Both the position numbers and the translations under genes were made by a program. The notes below the pieces were generated by a model. It was not told where the DNA came from and searched no databases. It was given only the letters and a program-made list of their open reading frames with translations. This document shows, one piece after another, positions 35,381-44,156 of a stretch of DNA of 64,000 bases (position 1 is its first letter; each line of letters begins with the position of its first letter). The stretch comes from Flavicella marina (lineage in GTDB: Bacteria > Bacteroidota > Bacteroidia > Flavobacteriales > Flavobacteriaceae). The stretch spans positions 124,001 through 188,000 of the forward strand of contig NZ_VYVA01000006.1 of NCBI RefSeq assembly GCF_009193215.1. The letters run 5' to 3'.

Positions 35381-35791
35381 TTATTTAGAATATAAATAAG
35401 ATTGAAGAATAATAGTAGCACTGATTTCGTCGATTAATGCTTTATCTCTTCTTTTCTTTTTAGAGAGTCCGCTATCGATCATTGTTTGAAAAGCCATTTT
35501 TGATGTAAACCTTTCATCTTCTCTAACGATAGGGATTTTTGGAAATCTAGCTTTTATTTTTTTTATAAATTCTATGATGAGTACTTCACTTTCTGAATCC
35601 GTATTGTTCATTTGTTTGGGTTTGCCAATAACAAAAGACTCAACAGTTTCTTCGTTTGTGTATTTCGATAGAAAATCAAGTAATTTCGGTGTTTCAATGG
35701 TGGTAAGTCCAGATGCTATGATTTGTAAATCGTCTGTAACAGCAATACCTGTTCTTTTTTTTCCAAAATCTAATGCCATTATTTTTCCCAT
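35381..35791 (-). CDS. ruvX: Putative pre-16S rRNA nuclease RuvX/YqgF
   Basis: A 136-residue RNase H-like fold protein. The N terminus MGKIMALDFGKKRTGIAVTD is the family hallmark, with the first catalytic aspartate. VIGKPKQMN, VREDERFTSKMA and the closing ALIDEISATIILQSYL follow, the last with another acidic active-site residue. It trims the 5' end of 16S rRNA in E. coli. The open frame runs to 35896, but the extra 35 codons have no family match, and ATG 35791 (or 35800) gives the normal length. Confidence 0.93.
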   Translation of the reverse strand: MGKIMALDFGKKRTGIAVTDDLQIIASGLTTIETPKLLDFLSKYTNEETVESFVIGKPKQMNNTDSESEVLIIEFIKKIKARFPKIPIVREDERFTSKMAFQTMIDSGLSKKKRRDKALIDEISATIILQSYLYSK

Positions 35792-35854
35792 GATTTTCAT
35801 TTTACAGTCCGATGTAAATTTAAATAAAACCTCGAGAATATGAAGTTTCTTTAA

Positions 35855-38035
35855 ATGAATATATATATTTGTTTTGTGGAAAAAACAACGGAACAAATCA
35901 AAATAAACACTACAAATAAATCAGGTAAGCTTTTATCAATTGTTATTGTGAATTATAGAAGTTGGAGGCATCTAGAAAAATGTTTAGATTCTATATTGGC
36001 TATTGATTCTGCAAAATTTTCGATTGAGGTAATTGTTGTTGATAATGATTTAATGACTGAAGATAGGGCTCAGTTTCAAAAACGTTTTGATTCCGTTTCT
36101 ATTGTCGGGAATACAGGTAATAACGGTTTTGCCAACGGATGTAATTATGGAGCAAATTTGGCAACTGGAGATTTTCTGATGTTTTTAAATCCTGATACTA
36201 TTGTGAATCAAGAAGCATTTGAAAAAATGTTGTTGGCAATTGAAAATAATCCGGAGTATGGAATCGTTTCTTGTACGCAATTAAACAAAAATGGTGATAA
36301 AGAAAAAGAAATACGATTTTTTCCAAATACTAAGGTTTTGTTCGGATTGTTTCGTGCTTTCTATAGAATTTTCAATAAAAAAATACTTCAAGAAAAATAT
36401 CAGGATTCAAAAGCTGTTATTTTTCCAGATTGGGTTTCAGGTTCTTTGATTTTGATTAGAAGAGATGATTTTATCACTGTTGGAGGTTGGAATGAAGATT
36501 ATTGGATGTATTTTGAGGATGTTGATTTGTGTAAAAAAGTGACAGATATCGGTAAGAAGATTGCTTTATTACGTAATGTGAATATTATACACAATCATGG
36601 AGGAGCTTCAAGGATTAATGTTAAGATCTCTGCCATGACTAGATCTCATGTGTTGATTTCACGGCATATTTATGTTTGCAATTATTTTGAAGGACCCACA
36701 AAACTCTTTACTCAATCGTTGTTGGTGCTATATGTTTTGATAAGCAAGTTTGTAGGTGGTTTGTTGGGAATGTTATTTTTCTTTTTACCTAAAATGAGAT
36801 TGCAAACAACTCTGTTGAAAAACATGATCACTTATTATATTTCTGCAACTAAAAATTCTACTTGGTTGAGTCTTTATTCTAGAAACTTTTTTAAAAACAA
36901 AGTTATTGTTGATAGCAATGAGATTAGAATCGGTTTTGACGCTAAACGAATTTACCATAACACAACAGGTTTAGGAAATTATAGTAGAGATTTGGTTTCT
37001 ATTTTGACACGTTTTTTTTCTGAGAATAAGTATTTTTTATACAATCCGAAAGAAAAAAGAATTGATCGGTTAGCGGATAAAAAGAATATTATTGAAGTGC
37101 TTCCGAATTCAAAGTTTTGGAAAAGATATTCTTCTATTTGGAGACAAGGACCTGTAATCAAACAGTTGAAAGAAGATAAAATTCAGTTGTTTCATGGTTT
37201 ATCCGGAGAGGTTCCGAGAGGACTTAAAAAAGCAAATATCAAAAGTATAGTTACGATTCATGATTTGATTTTTATAAGATATCCAAAACTATATTCGTAC
37301 ATGGATCGAAAAATTCATTTCAGAAAATTTTATTATGCAGTTCACAGTGCAGATATTGTTATTGCTATCACAGAACAAACAAAAAGAGATATTGTAAAGT
37401 TCTTAAAAGCAGATCCTTTAAAGATAAGGGTTGTTTATCAAGGTTGTCATGAGAAATTTAAAGCGTCTGTTTCTGATGTTTTTAAATTACAAGTGCGTAA
37501 ACGTTATAAGCTACCGAAAAACTTTATTTTGAATGTTGGAACTATTGAAGAAAGGAAAAACTTATTGTTAGCGGTAAAAGCAATCAGAAAACTAGATACC
37601 ACTTTGGTTGTTGTAGGGGCTAAAACAAAATACTATCAAAAAGTTTGTAACTACATCCAACGAAAAGGCATCGAACATAAAGTACTGTTTTTAGAAAACG
37701 TGGTTCTAGACGACTTAGTTGCGTTGTACCAAATGGCGGGTTTATTTGTGTACCCAAGTGTTTTTGAAGGGTTTGGAATTCCTATTATAGAGGCCCTCTA
37801 TAGCAAGACACCGGTAATTACAAGTACAGGAAGTTGTTTCTCAGAGGCAGGAGGTCCGGCTACAATTTATGTTGCTCCTGATGATTATAGGCAATTGAGA
37901 AAAAAAATATCGGAAGTGTTAACTGATAATAAGTTGCGTGATTCAATGGTCGCTGAAGGATATCGCTTTGTTCAAAAGTTTAACGATGAACAAATTGCTG
38001 AAAATATTATGAAAGTTTATAAAGAGTTGTTGTAG
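35855..38035 (+). CDS. Two-domain glycosyltransferase: GT2 fused to GT4
   Basis: A 726-residue protein with two complete transferase domains. Residues about 27-300 are a GT2 (GT-A) domain of the rhamnosyltransferase type: SIVIVNYRSW, GNNGFANGCNYGA, the DxD-like FLNPDTIV, and WMYFEDVDLCKKV. A hydrophobic stretch at about 285-320 follows. Residues about 350-726 are a GT4 (GT-B) domain with IGFDAKRIYHNTTGLGNYSR, GTIEERKN and the donor-binding YPSVFEGFGIPIIEAL. Such fusions add two sugars in turn to a surface glycan. A TATATTTG box (35864-35871) inside the 5' end, followed by GTG 35876, leaves open a shorter start. Confidence 0.88.
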   Translation: MNIYICFVEKTTEQIKINTTNKSGKLLSIVIVNYRSWRHLEKCLDSILAIDSAKFSIEVIVVDNDLMTEDRAQFQKRFDSVSIVGNTGNNGFANGCNYGANLATGDFLMFLNPDTIVNQEAFEKMLLAIENNPEYGIVSCTQLNKNGDKEKEIRFFPNTKVLFGLFRAFYRIFNKKILQEKYQDSKAVIFPDWVSGSLILIRRDDFITVGGWNEDYWMYFEDVDLCKKVTDIGKKIALLRNVNIIHNHGGASRINVKISAMTRSHVLISRHIYVCNYFEGPTKLFTQSLLVLYVLISKFVGGLLGMLFFFLPKMRLQTTLLKNMITYYISATKNSTWLSLYSRNFFKNKVIVDSNEIRIGFDAKRIYHNTTGLGNYSRDLVSILTRFFSENKYFLYNPKEKRIDRLADKKNIIEVLPNSKFWKRYSSIWRQGPVIKQLKEDKIQLFHGLSGEVPRGLKKANIKSIVTIHDLIFIRYPKLYSYMDRKIHFRKFYYAVHSADIVIAITEQTKRDIVKFLKADPLKIRVVYQGCHEKFKASVSDVFKLQVRKRYKLPKNFILNVGTIEERKNLLLAVKAIRKLDTTLVVVGAKTKYYQKVCNYIQRKGIEHKVLFLENVVLDDLVALYQMAGLFVYPSVFEGFGIPIIEALYSKTPVITSTGSCFSEAGGPATIYVAPDDYRQLRKKISEVLTDNKLRDSMVAEGYRFVQKFNDEQIAENIMKVYKELL

Positions 38036-38039
38036 TTGA

Positions 38040-39050
38040 CTAACGAGGGAGTGAAATTGGAATATTGGGTTGCCTGTCTAAAATGTATTGAATCCAGTTA
38101 CTAAAGGCGTATTTTCTTTTTATTTCATTTTGAATGATATAATCACTTGATAAAAATGATTTTAGTTTAGAAATGTTATCTCCTTTCCAAATAAAAATAT
38201 TGTTTTCGTTGTAAAAATCGTATTTTTTTATCTCTTTGTTGTTCGTTATTAATTTTTTGTCGAATTGAATGGCCTCAAAAACTCGAAAAGATAAACCATG
38301 ATGTGTACCATTTAAAAAATCAAGAATGACTTTTGATTTTTTTATATATGCTATGTTTTCAGAATAGCTAATATGGGTCGATAAATAGTTGATTTCTTCC
38401 TGCTTATATTTGTTAGTTTTATTTTTGTCGGTACAGTAAATATAATATTTGGAGTTTAGATTGAGATATCTAGTTTTGTTGATGAAATCTTCTATAATCG
38501 GCATTCTTTGCGTGATATATGACCCCATGAAATATAGATCAAAATCAAGTTTGATTTCACTAGAATCAGATTCAGAATCGAAATAAAAATTAGTAGTGGG
38601 TAAGTAGCCTTGATTGAAGTCTTTGGGGTCAAAAATAAAAAATCGATCAAAATATGGAATCATTTTATTGATGGCCGGAAAGCGATGTAAACCATCCCAA
38701 TGATATGTGATGAGAGAATTTGATTTCTCTTTTAGTTTAGAGATAATGTCTAAGGGGTAAATGTCTGCTCGAATCAATAAAGTGTATTCTACTTTCCCGT
38801 TGATGGAATTTATTTGATTGATGATATTATTTTTATACGGGGCAAATTTTAAAATGCTTTTATAATTTCTGTCTCCTAAAACTAGTTTTCTGAAAATATA
38901 TATCACGTTTTGCGTGAAAGTTTTTTTTAGTTTTTTGTGTTCTGGATAAGAGATGTTGATGACTTCAAATCCCAATATTTCTAGATTCTTTTGTATGAGA
39001 CTGTTTACTTCAAAAGATTGTGGTAAACCAATAATAATGCGAGGTTTCAT
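38040..39050 (-). CDS. Unrecognised family, paralogue 1 of 3 (possible GT-B glycosyltransferase)
   Basis: A 336-residue protein I cannot place by name. With the proteins at 40143-41156 and 41156-42172 it forms a family sharing, in order: a Rossmann-like start (RIIIGLPQSF), FRKLVLGDRNYKS, LLIRADIYP, YHWDGLHRFP, RFFIFDPKDF, TTNFYFD, HHGLSFRVFEAI, KLITNN and YDFYNENNIFIW. The late HxGLSFRxFE plus KLITNN block resembles the donor-binding end of CgeB-like GT-B enzymes, which fits the locus, but that is an inference. There is no membrane helix. It converges with the GT2-GT4 fusion, five bases away. ATG 39050 is used; a TTG precedes it. Confidence 0.6.
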   Translation of the reverse strand: MKPRIIIGLPQSFEVNSLIQKNLEILGFEVINISYPEHKKLKKTFTQNVIYIFRKLVLGDRNYKSILKFAPYKNNIINQINSINGKVEYTLLIRADIYPLDIISKLKEKSNSLITYHWDGLHRFPAINKMIPYFDRFFIFDPKDFNQGYLPTTNFYFDSESDSSEIKLDFDLYFMGSYITQRMPIIEDFINKTRYLNLNSKYYIYCTDKNKTNKYKQEEINYLSTHISYSENIAYIKKSKVILDFLNGTHHGLSFRVFEAIQFDKKLITNNKEIKKYDFYNENNIFIWKGDNISKLKSFLSSDYIIQNEIKRKYAFSNWIQYILDRQPNIPISLPR

Positions 39051-39098
39051 CAAGTTGTGTTTTGTTTAATAAAAGTAATATAATTATTTAAATATTAT

Positions 39099-39106
39099 TA
39101 AGTTTG
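39099..39106 (+). promoter_or_regulatory. -7 box before the GT4 gene at 39128
   Basis: TAAGTTTG fits TAnnTTTG, with a start site about 15 bases before the ATG. No -33 TTG at the usual distance. This gene needs its own promoter because both neighbours run the other way. Confidence 0.35.
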
Positions 39107-39127
39107 TGTGGCTAAAGAAATGATAAA

Positions 39128-40162
39128 ATGAAAAGAAAACCTACCATATGTATCGATATAGAAAGAATGAAATACAAAAATATTGGTTTGTTTACCTTTT
39201 GTAATGAGTTGGTTTTAGCTCTTAAAGATGGATTTAAATATTCATATTTTGGTACTACAACATTTAGCACAATTAAGCCTAAATGGTATCATAAATATTT
39301 AGACGTACCTGTCAAGAATATTGATATTTGGCATGCGACACATCAAGATACTAATTATTTACCGCAGAGTGATGTTCCCGTTGTTTTGACAATTCACGAC
39401 CTCAATTTTTTATATGCAGATAAATCTAAATCAAAGGTAGACAAACGTTTAAATAAAGTGCAAAGGCTGATTGATAGATCGAGTTTTATAGTGGTTATCT
39501 CAAATTATGTTTTAGAAGATGTAAAGAAATTTCTTGATTTGAAAGGTACACCGATAAAAGTGATTTATAATGGTACAAAAACACCTGAAAAAAATCTTGA
39601 GAAACAGAAGGTATTATCAGAAGAGCCTTTCCTGTTTACAATTGGTACAGTTGTTCCGAAAAAAAACTTTCATGTTTTGTTGTGCTTGTTGATTAATTCG
39701 CCATACAAACTTGTTGTTGCTGGTAATCAAAATGATAAAGATTATTTAGATTCAATTATTTCTGAAGCAACAGCACTTGGTGTTATGGATAAATTAGAGT
39801 TGGTCGGACCTGTATCTGAAAATGATAAGAATTGGTATTATGAAAATTGTCGAGCATTTTTATTTCCTTCTTTGTCTGAAGGTTTTGGATTGCCAGTAAT
39901 TGAAGCGATGAGATTTGGTAAACCCGTGTTTTGCTCGAATTTAACAAGCCTTCCAGAGATAGGAGGGGCTGAAGCTTATTATTTTACTTCTTTTGATGAA
40001 AAGCATATGCAAGATGTTTTTACTAATGGGATGAATGATTACGACAATGATTCTGATAAGAAAAATAAAATTATAGCTTGGTCTAATCAATTCACTTGGG
40101 GAAAAACAGCGCAGCACTATGAAGAAGTGTATTTATCCGTACTTAACGAGGTATGTCAATAA
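39128..40162 (+). CDS. Glycosyltransferase family 4 protein
   Basis: A 344-residue GT-B transferase. The acceptor half starts ICIDIERMKYKNIGLFTFCNE and has WHATHQDTNYLP and LTIHDLNFLY. The donor half has FTIGTVVPKKNF and the GT4 signature FPSLSEGFGLPVIEAMRFGKPV with the two glutamates that hold the nucleotide sugar. It most resembles the GT4 half of the fusion protein at 35855. It is alone on the plus strand between two members of the paralogue family, and its last 20 bases overlap the convergent paralogue 2. Confidence 0.88.
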   Translation: MKRKPTICIDIERMKYKNIGLFTFCNELVLALKDGFKYSYFGTTTFSTIKPKWYHKYLDVPVKNIDIWHATHQDTNYLPQSDVPVVLTIHDLNFLYADKSKSKVDKRLNKVQRLIDRSSFIVVISNYVLEDVKKFLDLKGTPIKVIYNGTKTPEKNLEKQKVLSEEPFLFTIGTVVPKKNFHVLLCLLINSPYKLVVAGNQNDKDYLDSIISEATALGVMDKLELVGPVSENDKNWYYENCRAFLFPSLSEGFGLPVIEAMRFGKPVFCSNLTSLPEIGGAEAYYFTSFDEKHMQDVFTNGMNDYDNDSDKKNKIIAWSNQFTWGKTAQHYEEVYLSVLNEVCQ

Positions 40163-41156
40163 CGGTGTAAGGTTTTTCATTTAAAAGATATTTAATCCAA
40201 TTCTTAAAAGAATATTTTTCCTTTACCTCTTTAGGTATTTCTTGATAAGGAAGCTTTAAAAAATCTTCGAAACCTTCTAAGCTTTCTCCATCCCAGATAA
40301 AAATATTGTTTGGATGGTAGAAATCATACTTTGAAATACTAGGGTTGTTTGTGATTAGTTTTTTTGATAACTGTAATCCTTCGAAAAACCGAAAGGAAAG
40401 TCCTTGATGTGAGTCACTTACCAAGTCAAATATTATAGCACTTCGCTTTACAAAACTGATGTTGTCATCATAAGTTTTATGTTTGTCAATATACTCAATA
40501 TTAGTATTTTCTTGAACATCCACCGAATTAGTGAAATGTAGGAGAAATTTATTATTTAGATTGAGGTGTTCGGTTTTTTCGATAAAGTTGTTAATGTATT
40601 GGACTCTTTTACCACCTGTCGAACCAATATAAAAAATATCAAATTCGTCATTCTTCGAATTTGTGTTTGAGTAATAATCAAAATAAAAATTCGTCGAAGA
40701 AAAGAAATGGTTATTTTGATGTGTGTTAAAATCTTCAGGATCGAAAATAAAAAAGCGATCAAAATATGTTATATAGTCTAATATTTGTGGAAAGCGAGCC
40801 AGTCCATCCCAGTGATATGAAATTAATTGATTGGACTTTGATTTTATTAGTTTGATTACTTTTTCAGGATAAATATCAGCTCTGATTAAAAGCGCTGCAT
40901 CAGCATTTTTTACTGATTTAAGTTTGTTGGTTATTTCGTTTTGATAGGGTTTAAATTTCAGTTTGTTTTTATAATGTTTGTCGTTTAAGAATAATTTTCT
41001 GAACGTATTGGTAATTCTCTCTCCAAAATTGCGATATTGAAAATCATGATTAGGGTAGCTTATATCAATAACTGTATAACCATGGAATTCAAGGTTCTTT
41101 TTTATCGAAGCGTATAAACTAAAAGTTTGAGGTAACCCTAGAATTATTTTTTTCAT
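40143..41156 (-). CDS. Unrecognised family, paralogue 2 of 3 (possible GT-B glycosyltransferase)
   Basis: A 337-residue protein with the same motif order as paralogue 1: IILGLPQTF, FRKLFLNDKHYKN, LLIRADIYP, YHWDGLARFP, RFFIFDPEDF, STNFYFD, HQGLSFRFFEGL, KLITNN, YDFYHPNNIFIW and the end KYSFKNWIKYLL...IDIPR. It is clearly closer to paralogue 1 than to 3 by these motifs. Its ATG shares a base with the stop codon of paralogue 3 (TAATG), so the two are translated together. It is the last gene of the long minus-strand glycan operon. Confidence 0.6.
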   Translation of the reverse strand: MKKIILGLPQTFSLYASIKKNLEFHGYTVIDISYPNHDFQYRNFGERITNTFRKLFLNDKHYKNKLKFKPYQNEITNKLKSVKNADAALLIRADIYPEKVIKLIKSKSNQLISYHWDGLARFPQILDYITYFDRFFIFDPEDFNTHQNNHFFSSTNFYFDYYSNTNSKNDEFDIFYIGSTGGKRVQYINNFIEKTEHLNLNNKFLLHFTNSVDVQENTNIEYIDKHKTYDDNISFVKRSAIIFDLVSDSHQGLSFRFFEGLQLSKKLITNNPSISKYDFYHPNNIFIWDGESLEGFEDFLKLPYQEIPKEVKEKYSFKNWIKYLLNEKPYTVIDIPR

Positions 41157-42172
41157 TAAAATAAAGTTATTGGTTGATGCGGTTCAATGTCTAATACATA
41201 GTTAGACCAATTTGTAAAGCTATATTTGTTTTTTATCGATGCTTCAATTGGCGCAAAAGGTAGTTCTAAAAACGCTTCATAACCATCTAGATTGTAGCCA
41301 TCCCAATAAAAAATATTTTGTGGGTTGTAAAAGTCATACGCTTTTACAAGCGGGTTGTTTGTTATTAATTTTTTGTTATAAAAAATAGCTTCAAATGTTC
41401 GGAATGAAAGTCCATTATGGTCATCTGTTTTAAAGTCTAAAACTATTCTAGCGTCTTTTATATGTGCAATTGTTTCGCCATAACTGATAAATTCGTCAAT
41501 ATAAGTGATTCCATTAATTAGGTATTGAGACGCAACACTTTTTTTCTGATTATAAATAAGTACGTTTAATTTTTGATTTAGCTCTTGAGATTTCTCGATA
41601 AAAGTTTTTATTTTCGGCATTCTTGACTGCAAAAAGGTACCTATAAAAAATATATCTGTGCTGCAGTTTGTATTGTTGTTTGGGTTATCATAGTCAAAAT
41701 AAAAATTTGTTAATGGTAAGAAGTTTTGGTTCTTTGTCAAATCTGATTTGTCGAACACAAAAAATCGTTGGAAATATTTTTGATAATTGTAAATTTCAGG
41801 ATATCTATCCAAACCATCCCATTGATAGCAAATGTTTAGTTTAGCAAGTTTGGTTAATTTTTCTACTACTTCTTTCGGAAACATATCAGGTCTAATAAAA
41901 AAAGTATAATCAAAATTATGTGACATTAATTCTTTTACAGTTTCAGAAGTTTGAAGGGTTTTATATTTATAATACAAGGTTGTACTTTTGTATGTTTTGT
42001 CTCCTAGGCAAGTTTTTCTGAAAAAATTAATAATCTTATCTTTTTTGTTTAGGTATTTAATTTCACCATCAATGATCAACGATGTAACTTCGAAGCCTAA
42101 AAATTCAAAGTTTTTTACAATTGATTTGTACAAGTTGAAATGATTCGGTGCAGCAAATAATATTTTTTTCAT
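41156..42172 (-). CDS. Unrecognised family, paralogue 3 of 3 (possible GT-B glycosyltransferase)
   Basis: A 338-residue member of the same family, the most divergent of the three: ILFAAPNHFNLYKSI at the start, FRKTCLGDKTYKS, FIRPDMFP in place of LIRADIYP, YQWDGLDRYP, RFFVFDKSDL, LTNFYFD, HNGLSFRTFEAI, KLITNN and YDFYNPQNIFYWDG. The invariant core across all three is therefore WDGLxRxP, RFFxFD, TNFYFD, GLSFRxFE, KLITNN and YDFY. It lies 12 bases after the TOD1/MUCI70-like gene, in the same operon. Confidence 0.6.
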   Translation of the reverse strand: MKKILFAAPNHFNLYKSIVKNFEFLGFEVTSLIIDGEIKYLNKKDKIINFFRKTCLGDKTYKSTTLYYKYKTLQTSETVKELMSHNFDYTFFIRPDMFPKEVVEKLTKLAKLNICYQWDGLDRYPEIYNYQKYFQRFFVFDKSDLTKNQNFLPLTNFYFDYDNPNNNTNCSTDIFFIGTFLQSRMPKIKTFIEKSQELNQKLNVLIYNQKKSVASQYLINGITYIDEFISYGETIAHIKDARIVLDFKTDDHNGLSFRTFEAIFYNKKLITNNPLVKAYDFYNPQNIFYWDGYNLDGYEAFLELPFAPIEASIKNKYSFTNWSNYVLDIEPHQPITLF

Positions 42173-42184
42173 TCCATTTAAAAT

Positions 42185-43135
42185 TTAAGTAGTGTGATTT
42201 TTTATCAGTGTTTTAATACTTTGTTTTTTTAGTTTTCCCTTAAATGCTGATTTAACAAAAAAATGATATTTTTTCCAGGCTATAATACTTCTATTTATTT
42301 TGTAGTTCCATATTGGAATTTTAATGATTAGGAATAAGTGTTTTAGAATATATTTTAAGTTGTACCTTATAAATACTCTTGTTTTAGAGTGCTTATTTTC
42401 AAAGGCTACCTGGCTTTTAATCTGTCTGATTTCAGATGAAAAATCTAACTTGTGATCGAACCAGTAAAACCAAGGGTTTCCCGATCTCAAATCACCTTTT
42501 AAGTATTCTAATTTTGTGAAATTTGTTTTCCAAACACAATAATTAAAGCTTAATTGATCCCTTTTACTTCTGTTTTGAACAAAACTCCACCACATATCCA
42601 TTAGTTCAATCAAGTCATTGTCATGATGCTTTCGTATCAAAACTGCGGCAAATATAAGTCCGTTATGTTGTGGATAATTTTCTGATTTAAAAAAATCTAT
42701 TTGACTTTTCATCGTTCTAGGGTCGTCTCTATAGTTTCCTAGGTGTTCTCCAATAGCGACAAGTTCATTGTATTCTTTGTATGCACAATTTCTTGGGTCT
42801 AAGTAGGTTTGATTATGGTCAAAACACAACATAGAGGCGTTGTTCAATTTAGCAAGAAGCTTTTGTCTAAAATCGCGAATGATTAAATAATTAGCGTCGA
42901 TATAAACACTTATCTCGTAATTTTTTAAGTGTTTATGAGGTAAAATTTTATAATATCTATTTGAACGAGTATTGTCTCCCGGAACGGGGGGCGAAACTTT
43001 TATGATATTCCAAGAGTTTGAAGATAGGTCTTGATCAGTATAACAAATATAGTCTATTCCTTCTATTTTGGGCTGTTCAATAAGTCCACTATAATTTCCA
43101 AATAAAGCTGTATAAACAACGATTTTTTGTTTCAT
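42185..43135 (-). CDS. TOD1/MUCI70-like (DUF616) glycosyltransferase with shared C-terminal tail
   Basis: A 316-residue protein. Residues 1-240 match the DUF616/TOD1-MUCI70 type: VVYTALFGNYSGL, YICYTDQDL, NRYYKILPH, the metal motif YIDANYLI, and RDQLSFNYCVWK. These are GT-A transferases. The last 60 residues are different: a hydrophobic LIIKIPIW, then a basic stretch and IAWKKY, fitting KxPxWx8Ix[FW]KxY. The same tail ends the next two genes upstream, whose catalytic domains are unrelated. The gap to the RgpF-like gene is 43 bases. Confidence 0.78.
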   Translation of the reverse strand: MKQKIVVYTALFGNYSGLIEQPKIEGIDYICYTDQDLSSNSWNIIKVSPPVPGDNTRSNRYYKILPHKHLKNYEISVYIDANYLIIRDFRQKLLAKLNNASMLCFDHNQTYLDPRNCAYKEYNELVAIGEHLGNYRDDPRTMKSQIDFFKSENYPQHNGLIFAAVLIRKHHDNDLIELMDMWWSFVQNRSKRDQLSFNYCVWKTNFTKLEYLKGDLRSGNPWFYWFDHKLDFSSEIRQIKSQVAFENKHSKTRVFIRYNLKYILKHLFLIIKIPIWNYKINRSIIAWKKYHFFVKSAFKGKLKKQSIKTLIKNHTT

Positions 43136-43178
43136 GATTGAGTAATATTTAAATCAATATTTTTATCAAGCGTTAAGT

Positions 43179-44156
43179 TTAATTCATTATTTCATTCAGG
43201 TTAGAAATGTAGTTTTTTATATCAGTTTTATTCCAATCAAACTCTAGACAAAAGAAAAAAATTTTTCGATATTCTTTAAAAGATATTACTTTGTTTTTGA
43301 ATTTTAAATGCCAAAGAGGAATTTTAATTAGTAAATATGGTAGAAAAATCAATTTTGAGATATAAGATAAAAGACTATGGCTTTTAACAATGATTTTGTA
43401 CTTCTTAAGATTGTCAGAAATCATAGCTAGGTCATACTTAGGATGAATTGAATGAATTACTTTCTTATATTTATGAAGGTTTTTACGATTATAGGTGTTT
43501 CTTGTAAAAAGGGTTCTCTTGATAAATGGAAAACCTCTTAGAATCATGAGTTCCCAGTCTTTTGCTGGGTCATGCAAGAATGAATTTGGTTTTTCGATAA
43601 AGTAAGTGTCATATGAAAAATTATCTTCTTCCAAAATTCGTGTTAATCCATGTTCGTATTTTAAAATGATATTACGTCTAATTTTTTCTTTTTTAATTGA
43701 TGTAATAAAGTTAGAAAACGTGTCGGATTTAAATGCGTCTTTATTTATAGAAACAAAATAACTTTGTATGTGAGGTGAGCTATCTATCGTGTTGTGAGTG
43801 AAACCCCAAAAGTCAATGTTTTTATTTTCCATTTTGTGAAACACGGCGTCTAGTTTGTAAAATGGCCCATAACATGAATCATTTGCGAGTATTAACCAAT
43901 CATAATTTTTTAGGATATCTAATTCAATAGCTTTTAGATAACTTAATTTATGTGAGCCAAAATCATATTCTCCATGAGATTTACATGTGCTAGTTAATAT
44001 AAATGGATTTATTTTTTCTAATTCAAATTCGCTTAATTCGCAATCTGCAGAAAAAATTATGTCTGAAACGTAATTAAGCTCCTTTAAATAATGTATGACA
44101 TATGTATCAATTTGGTTTTTTGGATCATAAAATGAAAAAAACGTTAATCTTTTCAT
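43179..44156 (-). CDS. RgpF-like (rhamnan synthesis F) protein with shared C-terminal tail
   Basis: A 325-residue protein. The body (residues about 1-240) has the RgpF pattern: FFSFYDPKNQIDTYVIHYL at the start, GEYDFGSHKLSYL, WLILANDSCYGPF, then IDFWGFT and IQSYFVSINKDAF. In rhamnose-glucose polymers RgpF extends or branches the chain. The last 60 residues hold the tail LLIKIPLW ... ISFKEY with the KxPxWx8Ix[FW]KxY spacing. ATG and the stop of the upstream gene overlap as ATGA, so translation is coupled. Confidence 0.75.
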   Translation of the reverse strand: MKRLTFFSFYDPKNQIDTYVIHYLKELNYVSDIIFSADCELSEFELEKINPFILTSTCKSHGEYDFGSHKLSYLKAIELDILKNYDWLILANDSCYGPFYKLDAVFHKMENKNIDFWGFTHNTIDSSPHIQSYFVSINKDAFKSDTFSNFITSIKKEKIRRNIILKYEHGLTRILEEDNFSYDTYFIEKPNSFLHDPAKDWELMILRGFPFIKRTLFTRNTYNRKNLHKYKKVIHSIHPKYDLAMISDNLKKYKIIVKSHSLLSYISKLIFLPYLLIKIPLWHLKFKNKVISFKEYRKIFFFCLEFDWNKTDIKNYISNLNEIMN

